Assembly (NCBI GenBank): GCA_017537175.1
Contig: JAFYLH010000007.1
Location: 1 to 50,783, forward strand
DNA length: 50,783 bases
Direction of reading: 5' to 3'
Origin: Clostridia bacterium
Lineage (GTDB): Bacteria > Bacillota > Clostridia > Oscillospirales > CAG-272
The notes under the pieces are model-generated. The model worked only from the letters and a program-made list of their open reading frames with translations. It did no database searches and was not told the DNA's origin. Position numbers and translations under genes: made by a program. Positions 41,865-49,834 of this stretch are shown piece by piece. Position 1 is the first letter of the stretch, and the number at the start of each line of letters is the position of its first letter.

Positions 41865-41916
41865 TTGACCGAAGTGAAAAATTGTAATATAATTAAGGCG
41901 AGAATATTCTCGCCTT
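41865..41916 (+). promoter_or_regulatory. Promoter with a palindrome at the predicted start site
   Basis: TTGACC (41865-41870) and TATAAT (41888-41893) are 17 nt apart. A perfect 22-bp palindrome with half AAGGCGAGAAT (41895-41916) begins 1 nt after the -10 box and so covers the transcription start. It could be an operator or a 5'-UTR hairpin. Confidence 0.7.
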
Positions 41917-41936
41917 ATTTATATTTAGGAGTATTT

Positions 41937-42356
41937 ATGAAAAAAGATACGTCAAAGCTACTGGAAGAGCTGCAGAGCTGCTCGGATTTCAAACGCTTTT
42001 ATAACGAAAATGCAGATAATTTTCCTAAGAAAAAGCTGTGCGACTACCTTGGGGAGCTGCTTGAAAAGCATTCGCTTAAAAAATCCGAGATAATAAAAAG
42101 ATCAGAGCTCAACGAGATATACGCATATCAGATCTTTTCCGGCACAAGAGTTCCTGACCGAAAGAAGATAATCAATATCGCCATAGCTATGGAGCTCTCA
42201 CTTGACGAAGTGCAGAATCTGTTGAAATGTTCGGGTTATGCACCTCTGTACGCCAAGAATGAATTTGACTGTATTGTTATATACGGTATATGCCAAAAGC
42301 TTGGTGTGGCAGATATCAACTATTTGTTATATGAGCACGGAGAAGACACACTATGA
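41937..42356 (+). CDS. Helix-turn-helix protein coupled to the LRR receptor gene
   Basis: The 139-aa protein starts at 41937, with TAGGAG well placed; the longer in-frame ATG lies in the promoter. The centre reads like an HTH (LLEKHSLKKSEIIKRSELNE and YAYQIFSGTRVPDRKKIINIA, then MELSLDEVQNLLKCSGYAPLY), flanked by extra helices. HTH proteins of this type are often found near bacterial Ser/Thr kinases. Its stop overlaps the start of the next gene (ATGA), so the two products are probably made together. Confidence 0.75.
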   Translation: MKKDTSKLLEELQSCSDFKRFYNENADNFPKKKLCDYLGELLEKHSLKKSEIIKRSELNEIYAYQIFSGTRVPDRKKIINIAIAMELSLDEVQNLLKCSGYAPLYAKNEFDCIVIYGICQKLGVADINYLLYEHGEDTL

Positions 42357-43423
42357 GATGTCCAAAATGCGGTAAGGAGCTGCAGGAAAACGCACAGTTC
42401 TGTCTTTACTGTATGCACAGCTTGAAGGACAAGCCTGACATAACTCCCGAACCCCCCCGTAAAGCAACGAAATATCTTGTGCTTACCGTCATTATACTGT
42501 GTGCTATGGCCGTCATAGTGACGGGATGTTGTTATATCCTTAATACCTTAAGAGAAGAACCGCCGACAGAAAGCTCTATACTGCCCTCGGATACCGATGA
42601 AGCAAAGGATATAATACCCGTAGAAACTGCAGAACCCGAGGGAAGGGATACAACCGAGGATACCGCAGAAGATACGACCGAACCGCCTATTACCGAGGAT
42701 GTAGAAACAAAACCGCTGTACACGTGGGCAACGGTGGAGGCTGAGGGCGGCGTTGCCGTTATCGGTCTTAAAGAAGGCAATTATAAGATAAGGGATTACG
42801 TCATTCCCGAAGCTATAGACGGTAAGACGGTGGTGGGTATAGACTTTGACGGTGATTATCATTATGATTCATGGGAAGGGGTCATTACCCTTGAGCTTCC
42901 GGATACGGTAACCTATATAGGACACGACGTTTTCCATAACTGCGAGCTTGAAAGCATTACTCTACCGGAGGGTTTAATATCTATCGGTGATCTTGCCTTT
43001 CAGGGTTCGGCACTTAAATCGATAATCGTACCCGATACCGTGACCGAGATAGGTGTTTCAGCCTTCTATTCATGCAGAGAATTAGAATATATAAAGCTCT
43101 CTTCCTCTATCACAAGGATAGAAAGCAATACTTTCTACAACTGCCAGGCTCTCACGGAGATAGATATACCCGAATCGGTAACGTATATCGACGGGTCGGC
43201 GTTTTACTGTTCCGAAAATCTCGCCAACGTTTATATTTATTCAACCGACATAGATATGGACGAATATGCCTTTGATCCCGAGTACCGAGAGGCAGATCTG
43301 ACCATCTATGCCCGTGAAGGGATAGTACGGGAATATGCAGATAGAGAATATTATAATAACTCATACTACAACGATACATGGCAGGCAAAGCTGGTAGTAT
43401 GGGACGGCAATAAAAATCAGTAA
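42353..43423 (+). CDS. Zinc-ribbon, transmembrane, leucine-rich-repeat surface protein
   Basis: The order along 356 aa is informative. A cytosolic zinc ribbon (CPKCGKEL, then FCLYCMHSL) covers 1-25. A transmembrane helix (about 41-63) follows. A Glu/Thr/Pro-rich stalk (about 65-120) leads to BspA-type LRRs (about 160-310), such as FHNCELESITLPEGLISIG and FYNCQALTEIDIPESVTYID. The zinc ribbon inside and LRR outside suggest a one-pass sensor or scaffold. It is translationally coupled to the HTH protein. Confidence 0.85.
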   Translation: MRCPKCGKELQENAQFCLYCMHSLKDKPDITPEPPRKATKYLVLTVIILCAMAVIVTGCCYILNTLREEPPTESSILPSDTDEAKDIIPVETAEPEGRDTTEDTAEDTTEPPITEDVETKPLYTWATVEAEGGVAVIGLKEGNYKIRDYVIPEAIDGKTVVGIDFDGDYHYDSWEGVITLELPDTVTYIGHDVFHNCELESITLPEGLISIGDLAFQGSALKSIIVPDTVTEIGVSAFYSCRELEYIKLSSSITRIESNTFYNCQALTEIDIPESVTYIDGSAFYCSENLANVYIYSTDIDMDEYAFDPEYREADLTIYAREGIVREYADREYYNNSYYNDTWQAKLVVWDGNKNQ

Positions 43424-43448
43424 GTAAAGTACAGCTTACTGATTTTTT
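43413..43448 (+). terminator. Terminator overlapping the LRR gene stop
   Basis: AAAATCAGTAAG (43413-43424) pairs with CTTACTGATTTT (43435-43446), followed by further T. It spans the stop codon. Confidence 0.8.
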
Positions 43449-43449
43449 G

Positions 43450-43478
43450 TTTACATTATATAATTAATGTGTTATAAC
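43450..43478 (+). promoter_or_regulatory. Promoter of the truncated uvrB
   Basis: TTTACA (43450-43455) and TATAAC (43473-43478) have a 17-nt spacer. The promoter and ribosome site look intact although the gene is cut short. Confidence 0.6.
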
Positions 43479-43511
43479 GATACGATAGAAAAATTATTCA
43501 CGAGGAAAGCT

Positions 43512-43755
43512 ATGCAGGATAAAAAGTTTAAGTTAGTTTCTCCATATTCTTCAACCGGCGATCAGCCAGAGGCTATAGATAAGCTCTCGGCAGGAGTTGA
43601 GGCAGGACTTGACAAGCAGGTGCTCTTAGGTGTAACAGGCTCGGGCAAGACCTTCACTATGGCAAATATTATAGCCAACGTCAATATGCCTACCCTTGTT
43701 TTGGCGCACAATAAGACCCTTGCGGCTCAGCTATGCAAATGCCCTTTGCACCTAT
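43512..43755 (+). pseudogene. uvrB: Truncated uvrB (N-terminal fragment only)
   Basis: The first 73 codons match the start of excinuclease subunit Uvr[21 protein letters not shown], the Walker A loop [13 protein letters not shown], and [13 protein letters not shown]. The real family is about 660 aa. At 43729-43742 the sequence switches, through AGCTATGCAAATGC, to DNA from an SGNH-hydrolase gene. The frame then ends after CKCPLHL. Nothing of the remaining UvrB (beta-hairpin, helicase domains) follows, so the product cannot be functional. A functional uvrB may lie outside the window. Confidence 0.9.
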
Positions 43756-43915
43756 AAAACGATATTTGGCGACAGATCCCGATTCCGCAAGCGACGAAAG
43801 CTACGATATGTATCCCGTTGACGGTGATACAGCAGTATGCGACAGAGATAAGCCGCTTGTTAAGCTAGACACAGACAAGGTCAAAATCATTAAAAGCATC
43901 ATAAAAACCACATAA
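43729..43915 (+). pseudogene. Broken 3' copy of the SGNH hydrolase gene
   Basis: This segment corresponds to the 3' part of the gene at 38445-39131. The first 43 bp differ mostly at synonymous positions. A 1-nt insertion near 43770 breaks the frame. An 81-bp stretch (43772-43852) is then identical to 38976-39056. The end diverges again (KVKIIKSIIKTT against KVDIIKKTVATINELC). It looks like the remains of a diverged paralogue rather than a recent plain duplication. Confidence 0.85.
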
Positions 43916-43996
43916 TCCCGTATAAGTCATAAAAATCTTATAATATAGGGTAACCACACATATGACAAATATTTTTAACATTTTAGTTTATTTGTG

Positions 43997-44025
43997 TTTA
44001 CATTTCGTGTTTTTTGTTGTATAAT
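43997..44025 (+). promoter_or_regulatory. Promoter of the membrane protein-LemA pair
   Basis: TTTACA (43997-44002) and TATAAT (44020-44025) have a 17-nt spacer. GGGGAGGA (44033-44040) is the ribosome site for the ATG at 44046. Confidence 0.75.
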
Positions 44026-44045
44026 GTCGGATGGGGAGGATTAAT

Positions 44046-45653
44046 ATGAACTCTATGATATATAACCCGACAGAAGAATTTGAAACCAAGTTTAAAAATC
44101 TTCATCTTCAAAATACCAATGAGTATTTTGAAGAGCTTGTGGAACGCTCCGGTATTGACATCGAAAGCAACAGAAAGACTATCAGAGAGCACGCAGAGTG
44201 TAAGGTTAGTCTTGAAAAACTAAAAAAGGATTTAAAATGGAAAAAGATCCTTAGGGTGATAATGTGCATAACGCTTATTCTGATACCTCTCGTTATCATC
44301 AAGATGAACCCCTTGATCAAAGAACTGAAAGCAAAAATTGAAGAAAACCAAGCAAAGATTGCTGAGCTGTATAAATTAGCTCAATCGCAGATGAATCCGC
44401 TCAATATGCTGTTCAGCAACAAGGATTCACTTAATATTATCGAAAAAACCATTCCTGCAATATCTTTTGATGACTGTTTTACTACAGCCAAAGAAGCTCA
44501 TATGCAAATGAATTTCGACTTCTTTATTGCAACCAATGACGAGCAATCCACCACAGATTTAATTTCAGGTGACTATAACGAAAACCCGTTTATATATGAA
44601 ATCAGACTTGTTCACCGTATGGGTACTTGTACATATAATGGATCTTTACCTATCACCTGGACTGAAACTTATCGTGACACAGACGGAAAGCTCAAAACCC
44701 GTATGCGTTCTGAAACACTCACCGCTACTGTTACCAAGCCAAAGCCCTACTATAACCCTCAGGTTATATTGAACTACTGCGCTCAAGGCGGACCCGATCT
44801 CAGCTTCACAAGAGACGCGTCAGGATTGGATAAGGTAAACGAAAAACAGCTCAAACGCATAGTCAAGAAGGGCGAAAAAATGCTGGATAAAAAGACCAGC
44901 AAAGCAATCAAGAACAATCAGGACTTTATGAGTATGTCTAATACCGAATTCGAAGTAATGTTTGATGCACTTGACAGAAATAATGAAGTTCAGTTTAGAA
45001 CATTGTTTACACCATTGGCTCAGACAAACATGACAGACCTTTTGCTCTCAAAAACAGGCTACGGTGATGATTTTAATTTCATAAAGACTAAACGCACTAA
45101 CAAGATAATCAGCAAGCACAGTCAAGGAAAACCTGTAACTTTATATGCAGGCTGCTATATGTCACATTCCTACGATGCTATCCGTGAAAGCTTTGTTTCA
45201 AAGAACATTAACTTCTTTAAGCAGGTATACTTTGACTTTGCTCCCATATGGACAATCCCGATATACCAGGAAAAACCTATAGGGGTTTCAGCGCCTGTGA
45301 CCAATTTCAATCGGTTATTTTCTATCAAGGAATGTGAAGCCTTAGTAAACACGGTCGCTCTGCGGCATGTAGCGCATCCGGACACCAAAACCCAAGCCAT
45401 ACTAAAAACCTCTGTTATATCATCAAGCAACGGTATTGATCTCACCAGCGTTACGGCATATTCCTATGATATTGAAAAGCGTGTTGATTATGTTCAGGTA
45501 AGGGGCGGTGACGGATACTATCACAAGGTTCCGGTAGAGTGGGACAGATATGTCCCTCTTACATACACCAACAATTTCTATATATCCACCCAAGAAAACA
45601 TTGGAGATAAAAATGTAATATCAAGCCGTAAAGGCTTATATATATTCACCTAA
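44046..45653 (+). CDS. Membrane protein of unknown function paired with LemA
   Basis: I do not recognise the family. The start at 44046 gives 535 aa, because the ribosome site lies inside the longer frame. The order is a charged N-terminal helix region, a transmembrane helix (about 72-91, RVIMCITLILIPLVIIKM), a short coiled coil (IKELKAKIEENQAKIAELYK), and a large soluble domain with aromatic-rich strands such as EIRLVHRMGTCTYNGSLPIT. There is no signal peptide. It is 26 bp upstream of lemA with no terminator between, so they form an operon and may form a complex. Confidence 0.75.
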   Translation: MNSMIYNPTEEFETKFKNLHLQNTNEYFEELVERSGIDIESNRKTIREHAECKVSLEKLKKDLKWKKILRVIMCITLILIPLVIIKMNPLIKELKAKIEENQAKIAELYKLAQSQMNPLNMLFSNKDSLNIIEKTIPAISFDDCFTTAKEAHMQMNFDFFIATNDEQSTTDLISGDYNENPFIYEIRLVHRMGTCTYNGSLPITWTETYRDTDGKLKTRMRSETLTATVTKPKPYYNPQVILNYCAQGGPDLSFTRDASGLDKVNEKQLKRIVKKGEKMLDKKTSKAIKNNQDFMSMSNTEFEVMFDALDRNNEVQFRTLFTPLAQTNMTDLLLSKTGYGDDFNFIKTKRTNKIISKHSQGKPVTLYAGCYMSHSYDAIRESFVSKNINFFKQVYFDFAPIWTIPIYQEKPIGVSAPVTNFNRLFSIKECEALVNTVALRHVAHPDTKTQAILKTSVISSSNGIDLTSVTAYSYDIEKRVDYVQVRGGDGYYHKVPVEWDRYVPLTYTNNFYISTQENIGDKNVISSRKGLYIFT

Positions 45654-45679
45654 AATATTATTTTAAAGGAGATAAGAAA

Positions 45680-46345
45680 ATGGCAAATCAGTTAGACGAG
45701 CTCAACCCCGAAGTAAGAGAAGAAGGTCTTGACACCAATGTTATTGCAAAGAAGATCCCTGTACAGGTAGGCACAGAATCTCTCCTGTTTGAGATCTTAC
45801 TTTGGTTATGCGGTATTTTCCCCGGCGTTATATTTATGTTTATGAAAATCAACGCACAAGAGCATTTTGATCAGTTGCAGCAGAAGATCCAAAGAAACGC
45901 ATCTCAGATTGATAATTACCTTGAACAGAGAGTTGTCGTTCTTCAAAACTGTGCTCGTCTGCTTGACAAGGCTATCGATCTTGATAAGAACACATTTGAG
46001 AATATTGCTAAATACAGATCCGGAAGCGGTGATGCCGATCAAAACCGTAATGCAATGGGCAGCCAGATCGACAGCCTTTCCAGAAGCATCAATATTGCTG
46101 TAGAGAGCTATCCCGACCTTCAGGCTCATAAGGAAATCGCAGATGCTATGCAGCAGAATATGTATCTCCAGAGAGAGATTACAGCCGCAAGAGAACTCTA
46201 TAACGATTCCATCAATCAGTGGAACAAGGATATTTTTGAGTGGCCTACAAAGAAGATAGTTGCTGCTAAAAACGGTTATACTACCAGAATTCCCTTTATT
46301 GCATCCAAGGAAATCAAGGAGCAGGCTAAGAGCGTATTCTTTTAA
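45680..46345 (+). CDS. lemA: LemA family protein
   Basis: The 221-aa product has one N-terminal transmembrane segment (about 34-56, LLFEILLWLCGIFPGVIFMF). A long helical bundle with the family pattern follows (QKIQRNASQIDNYLEQRVVV and LQNCARLLDKAIDLDKNTFENIAKYRS). The C-terminus has ARELYNDSINQWNKDIFEWP, also typical. LemA proteins are membrane anchored with the helical domain outside; their function is unsettled. AAAGGAGA precedes the start. It follows the unknown membrane protein in one transcript. Confidence 0.92.
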   Translation: MANQLDELNPEVREEGLDTNVIAKKIPVQVGTESLLFEILLWLCGIFPGVIFMFMKINAQEHFDQLQQKIQRNASQIDNYLEQRVVVLQNCARLLDKAIDLDKNTFENIAKYRSGSGDADQNRNAMGSQIDSLSRSINIAVESYPDLQAHKEIADAMQQNMYLQREITAARELYNDSINQWNKDIFEWPTKKIVAAKNGYTTRIPFIASKEIKEQAKSVFF

Positions 46346-46356
46346 TAAAATGTAGT

Positions 46357-46391
46357 AAAAACAGCAGATGCTCTATGCAACTGCTGTTTTT
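46357..46391 (+). terminator. Terminator after lemA
   Basis: AAAAACAGCAG and CTGCTGTTTTT form an 11-bp stem with a 13-nt loop; the T-run is part of the right arm. Confidence 0.85.
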
Positions 46392-46408
46392 AACAGAAGG
46401 TAAGTATT

Positions 46409-47353
46409 ATGAAAAAGGTAGCTTTGTGGGGCGTGTGGCATGTACACGCCGGACATTTTATTGATATGGCAAGCCGTTACGGTGAGGTTGTCGGTGTCTG
46501 GGAGGATAACCGCGAGTGGCAGGTGGAGTTCTGCCGTAAGCATAATTTGTATGCCTATTCTTCTCTTGAAGAAATGCTCTCATCAGATGTCGAGGGCGTT
46601 ATAGTCTGCACCGAGACCTCAAGACACAAGGAAGTTATATTAAAGCTCGTTGAAGCAGGCAAGCATATCTTTACCGAAAAGGTACTTGCAATAAGTGATG
46701 AGGATGCAAATGAGATAGCTGAAGCGGTCAAGAAAAGCGGACTTTTGTTTGCTATATGCTTTCCTAATATTGCTTACGGCTTTACCCAAACCATAAAAAA
46801 AGAAATACTTGACAAGGGAGAGCTTGGCAAGGTGAACTCGGTGAGATTCAGTTATTCCCATACTGCCGCAAGTGAGGACGAGTTACCCGCTCACTTCTAT
46901 GATAAAGAAACGGCAGGCGGCGGTGCGCTTATAGACCACGGAGTTCACGGACTGTCTGTTATATATCATCTCTTTGGTTTGCCCACCAAGTATAAATCTA
47001 TGCTTACAGTTTCCACCGCAAACGAAGGCTCTCTTGCAAAGAATATGGACAAGGTGGAGGACAATTCCCTTGCTGTGATGGCATATGACAACGGACTTAT
47101 TGCCGTAAATGAATGCTCCTCGGTGGCATCCGTCCCTCTGACAATTGAAATAAGCGGCGAAAAGGGCAGCTGCCGTTTTACCTGTGACAGCATAACCAAA
47201 AATATAGACGGCAAAGAAACCGTGGTTGAGGAAAGCGCCCGGATGTTCCATCCCTTAAAGCAATTTATGCTTGAGGATATCGATCCTTCCTTTGGAGTGG
47301 ATACAGGTGTTGCCATTACTTATATGGTAAACAGATTATACGAAAACCAATAG
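46409..47353 (+). CDS. Gfo/Idh/MocA-family oxidoreductase
   Basis: The 314-aa protein begins with a Rossmann fold (KKVALWGVWHVHAGHFIDMA). The usual EKP motif appears as EKV (KHIFTEKVLAIS), an uncommon change. The C-terminal domain has GGGALIDHGVHGLSVIYHLFGLP with the conserved His. Its substrate is unknown. It stands between the lemA terminator and a convergent amidohydrolase gene and has a ribosome site AGAAGG. Confidence 0.87.
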   Translation: MKKVALWGVWHVHAGHFIDMASRYGEVVGVWEDNREWQVEFCRKHNLYAYSSLEEMLSSDVEGVIVCTETSRHKEVILKLVEAGKHIFTEKVLAISDEDANEIAEAVKKSGLLFAICFPNIAYGFTQTIKKEILDKGELGKVNSVRFSYSHTAASEDELPAHFYDKETAGGGALIDHGVHGLSVIYHLFGLPTKYKSMLTVSTANEGSLAKNMDKVEDNSLAVMAYDNGLIAVNECSSVASVPLTIEISGEKGSCRFTCDSITKNIDGKETVVEESARMFHPLKQFMLEDIDPSFGVDTGVAITYMVNRLYENQ

Positions 47354-47366
47354 ATCACTAACAGAA

Positions 47367-47397
47367 AAGCCTGTTCGATATTAAATCGAACAGGCTT
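47367..47397. terminator. Bidirectional terminator
   Basis: AAGCCTGTTCGAT pairs perfectly with ATCGAACAGGCTT. It lies between the convergent oxidoreductase and amidohydrolase genes. Its stem shares CCTGTTCG/CGAACAGG with the his terminator at 68-94. Confidence 0.85.
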
Positions 47398-47400
47398 ATT

Positions 47401-48465
47401 TTATAGATTTTCTTTTGCAAAGTCGGCAATAAACTCTGCTGTGTCCTTGTCTTTAACGAGAGGCAGCATACGGTCTATGTATGCCTTAAGTGCCGCTTTG
47501 TTTATAGGCTTGGGTTCAGGTGCGAGATTGTCGAGGAAGTTATCGTGACAGATCTGCTTTACCTTTGCGTGGTCAAGGCCTATACCATTGATCTTAAAGT
47601 CCCAGTATTCAAACTCGTCATCGGTGGATAAGAATCGGGTAATGGCGTCGAACATATCACCGGGCTTGCCCTGGAATGCATCCGAGGTCATATCTGTACC
47701 GAAGATGATTCTGTGGCTGTAGTCATTGAAAAACGCCTTTGCTTCGTCGTGGTGCTTTGTAAAGTTATCATACATTTCCCTGCCGGGGGTGATGTCAAGC
47801 TTGAGGTTGGGGTGCTTGTCAAGGAGCTTGCGTGCTTCCTCTATATAATCGGACAAAAAGAAGAAATGAGGGAATGTAAAACGGATCTTTGGATACTTTT
47901 CAAGAGTATTCTTTACCTCGTTGTAGATCTCCTCTTTTGACAAAAATGTTCCGTCACCGTAGAACCAGCCCTCTTTATGGGAGAACTCGGGGGCAAGATC
48001 ATAATCCCAGAAGGTCTCGGGGTCGGCTACATGAGAGATTACTGCAATATCGTTGTCCTCTATATACTTATAGAAGGAATCAAGCATAGGGTCATCGGTG
48101 GCAAGTCCGGTCAGCTTACGGGTGGTGGGCTTATTTTCAAGCATTTTGATTCCGTCAAAGCCCATATCCATAAGCTCCTTTACCTGTGCAGCGAAGTCAT
48201 AACTGCCTGTAGGAGCCTCTGTCACCGGGAACTTGGGATAAACAAGTCCTCCGAGGGCATATATATCAGGATCGATAAGCTTCATTATAGCGGCAAGAAT
48301 GTTCTGTGTGCCGTCATTTTCCATAGACATATTGAGATTACAAAGACAGGCTACACAGATATGCTTGAAGCCGTATTCCTTTTTATAGTTAAGAAAATAC
48401 TCGACGCATTTATCTGTATAAACATGAACATGTCCGTCTATCATTGGATTTTTGTACTGTTCCAT
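47401..48465 (-). CDS. Amidohydrolase-family TIM-barrel metalloenzyme
   Basis: The start at 48465 (354 aa) is supported by TTGAGGTGAT upstream; the in-frame extension lies in the promoter. MIDGHVHVYTDKC gives the HxH metal motif, VISHVADPETFW and FTFPHFFF give later His residues, and IIFGTDMTSDAF the Asp. This fits the Amidohydro_2 family of decarboxylases and hydrolases. The substrate cannot be told. Confidence 0.85.
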   Translation of the reverse strand: MEQYKNPMIDGHVHVYTDKCVEYFLNYKKEYGFKHICVACLCNLNMSMENDGTQNILAAIMKLIDPDIYALGGLVYPKFPVTEAPTGSYDFAAQVKELMDMGFDGIKMLENKPTTRKLTGLATDDPMLDSFYKYIEDNDIAVISHVADPETFWDYDLAPEFSHKEGWFYGDGTFLSKEEIYNEVKNTLEKYPKIRFTFPHFFFLSDYIEEARKLLDKHPNLKLDITPGREMYDNFTKHHDEAKAFFNDYSHRIIFGTDMTSDAFQGKPGDMFDAITRFLSTDDEFEYWDFKINGIGLDHAKVKQICHDNFLDNLAPEPKPINKAALKAYIDRMLPLVKDKDTAEFIADFAKENL

Positions 48466-48484
48466 AAATATCACCTCAACATTT

Positions 48485-48513
48485 ATTATAATACATATTC
48501 GGATAATTTGCAA
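48485..48513 (-). promoter_or_regulatory. Promoter of the amidohydrolase gene
   Basis: TTGCAA (48508-48513) and TATAAT (48485-48490) on the minus strand are 17 nt apart. Confidence 0.7.
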
Positions 48514-48519
48514 TATAAT

Positions 48520-48553
48520 GGAGAAAACAGTTTCAAAAGAAACTGTTTTCTCC
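48520..48553 (-). terminator. Terminator after the AbrB-like gene
   Basis: GGAGAAAACAGTTTC and its exact complement form a 15-bp stem with an AAAA (minus: TTTT) loop. It separates the AbrB-like gene from the amidohydrolase promoter. Confidence 0.75.
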
Positions 48554-48566
48554 ATTAGTATTAAAT

Positions 48567-48722
48567 TTATTTTTCCTCTGTATCTGTTTTCACAGGACGC
48601 ATAACAACGGCACCGTCGATCAACTCAACAGATACCTTTGTCTTTACCTCTATACCCAACATATCGCGGATAACACTGGGTATAACCACTCTTCCCAATT
48701 CATCAACAGTTCTTAATACCAT
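48567..48722 (-). CDS. AbrB/MazE/SpoVT-type DNA-binding protein, 51 aa
   Basis: The short frame begins MVLRTVDELGRVVIPSVIRD and continues MLGIEVKTKVSVELIDGAVV. This is the swapped-hairpin AbrB fold (the GRVVIP signature) found at the N-terminus of SpoVT and AbrB. It is just one domain, so it would act as a dimer. No toxin gene is next to it, so an antitoxin role is not supported. AAAGGAAA precedes the ATG, with a consensus promoter further up. Confidence 0.88.
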   Translation of the reverse strand: MVLRTVDELGRVVIPSVIRDMLGIEVKTKVSVELIDGAVVMRPVKTDTEEK

Positions 48723-48760
48723 AATAGTTTTTCCTTTCGTTTTGGTTACATTACGACAGG

Positions 48761-48789
48761 ATTATACCATTTATTTACATATTTGTCAA
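48761..48789 (-). promoter_or_regulatory. Promoter of the AbrB-like gene
   Basis: TTGACA (48784-48789) and TATAAT (48761-48766) on the minus strand have a 17-nt spacer. Confidence 0.8.
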
Positions 48790-48821
48790 TAGTATTTTGG
48801 AAATTTACTGGCAATTTTCCA

Positions 48822-49289
48822 TTAATTGGTCTTTTTGAGGCGAATTTTGTTTATAAAATATATAATTAAACACCCTAATGCTACACCTGACATATCAAGC
48901 AGCATATCCGATATCTGACAGCTGCGCCCGGGGACAAAGTACTGATGGATCTCATCACTTACAGCATACAGGGCACCTATACCGAAGGATATCAGAGAAA
49001 ACCGCTTTATATGCTGCGCCATAGCTAACGATATGAGAGCTCCTAACAACATATATATGCTAAAATGTGCTGTTTTTCTGATAAAATACTGATTTTGATC
49101 TATTATCTCCTGTTGCTGTGCTTCATCCATATCACAAAATCCGGGATATACAACTTTAAGTATTGCACGCAATGTGTTACCACTAGTCTGGGTTGAATCT
49201 GTTGCGGGCTCTGCTGACATTGAGAATATAAAGCACATTACAGAGGCAACAAGGCACCATAATATTATACAGATTATTATCTTTTTCAT
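48822..49289 (-). CDS. VanZ-family membrane protein (second of two)
   Basis: The start at 49289 overlaps the upstream VanZ stop (ATGA), giving 155 aa. It has four predicted transmembrane helices. The typical motifs are FIFSMSAEPATDS near the N-terminus, RKTAHFSIYMLLGAL in the middle, and SDEIHQYFVPGRSCQISDMLLDMSGVA. VanZ proteins are linked to teicoplanin resistance in enterococci, but most have no known function. It is a paralogue of the gene before it. Confidence 0.88.
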   Translation of the reverse strand: MKKIIICIILWCLVASVMCFIFSMSAEPATDSTQTSGNTLRAILKVVYPGFCDMDEAQQQEIIDQNQYFIRKTAHFSIYMLLGALISLAMAQHIKRFSLISFGIGALYAVSDEIHQYFVPGRSCQISDMLLDMSGVALGCLIIYFINKIRLKKTN

Positions 49290-49771
49290 TTTTTCTTTAT
49301 TAATTTTGTAACACCGAAAACCAAGAAGATCAGCACACAACCACCCAACATACCTTGAAAATCTACAAGTATATCGTTAAATTCAAACGCTCTTCCCGGT
49401 ATAAGTATCTGATATGATTCGTCAATAAAGGGATATATGATTGCTGCAGCGAAAGGTATAAAATATTTATGCAGATTATTAAGACTGTATAAGGATGCGC
49501 AGGACACCAGCAATCCGAGCACAAAAAACAAGAGAAAGTGGGCAGCCTGACGAATGTCTTTATGATTAATAGCTATGAAATCATCTGCTTTTTCCCTGTA
49601 CTCCTGAGGGGAAATATCCTTATCATTATGAGAGATATCGTAAATCTTTTCAAGCGTTCCCTTGCTCACATTCTTTGATATCTCTGCAGGCTGGGAAGAC
49701 ATAAAAAATATAAGTCCGATCCACAGAACAACAAGAACCCATAATATAATACTTACTGTTTTCTTTTTCAT
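49286..49771 (-). CDS. VanZ-family membrane protein (first of two)
   Basis: The start at 49771 gives 161 aa. The motifs match its neighbour: LIFFMSSQPAEIS, RQAAHFLLFFVLGLL and DESYQILIPGRAFEFNDILVDFQGM. It has four predicted membrane helices. It begins 20 bp after the tuf terminator and has no clear promoter of its own, so it may depend on readthrough from tuf. Confidence 0.88.
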   Translation of the reverse strand: MKKKTVSIILWVLVVLWIGLIFFMSSQPAEISKNVSKGTLEKIYDISHNDKDISPQEYREKADDFIAINHKDIRQAAHFLLFFVLGLLVSCASLYSLNNLHKYFIPFAAAIIYPFIDESYQILIPGRAFEFNDILVDFQGMLGGCVLIFLVFGVTKLIKKK

Positions 49772-49790
49772 ACAATAATCATATGCAAAC

Positions 49791-49814
49791 AAGGAAAGTC
49801 CTAAGACTTTCCTT
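49791..49814 (-). terminator. Terminator of tuf
   Basis: AAGGAAAGTC and GACTTTCCTT form a 10-bp stem with a 4-nt loop. On the minus strand it is followed by GTTTGC, a weak T-run, so some readthrough into the VanZ genes is possible. Confidence 0.7.
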
Positions 49815-49834
49815 GAGTTGCAATTTAATTAAAA

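Noticed and set aside
43733..43915. 60-aa open frame as a separate gene
   Set aside because: It is the shifted 3' remnant of a hydrolase gene with no ribosome site; listed as a pseudogene instead.
48567..48722. AbrB-like gene as an antitoxin
   Set aside because: No toxin-like gene is adjacent; the gene has its own promoter and terminator.
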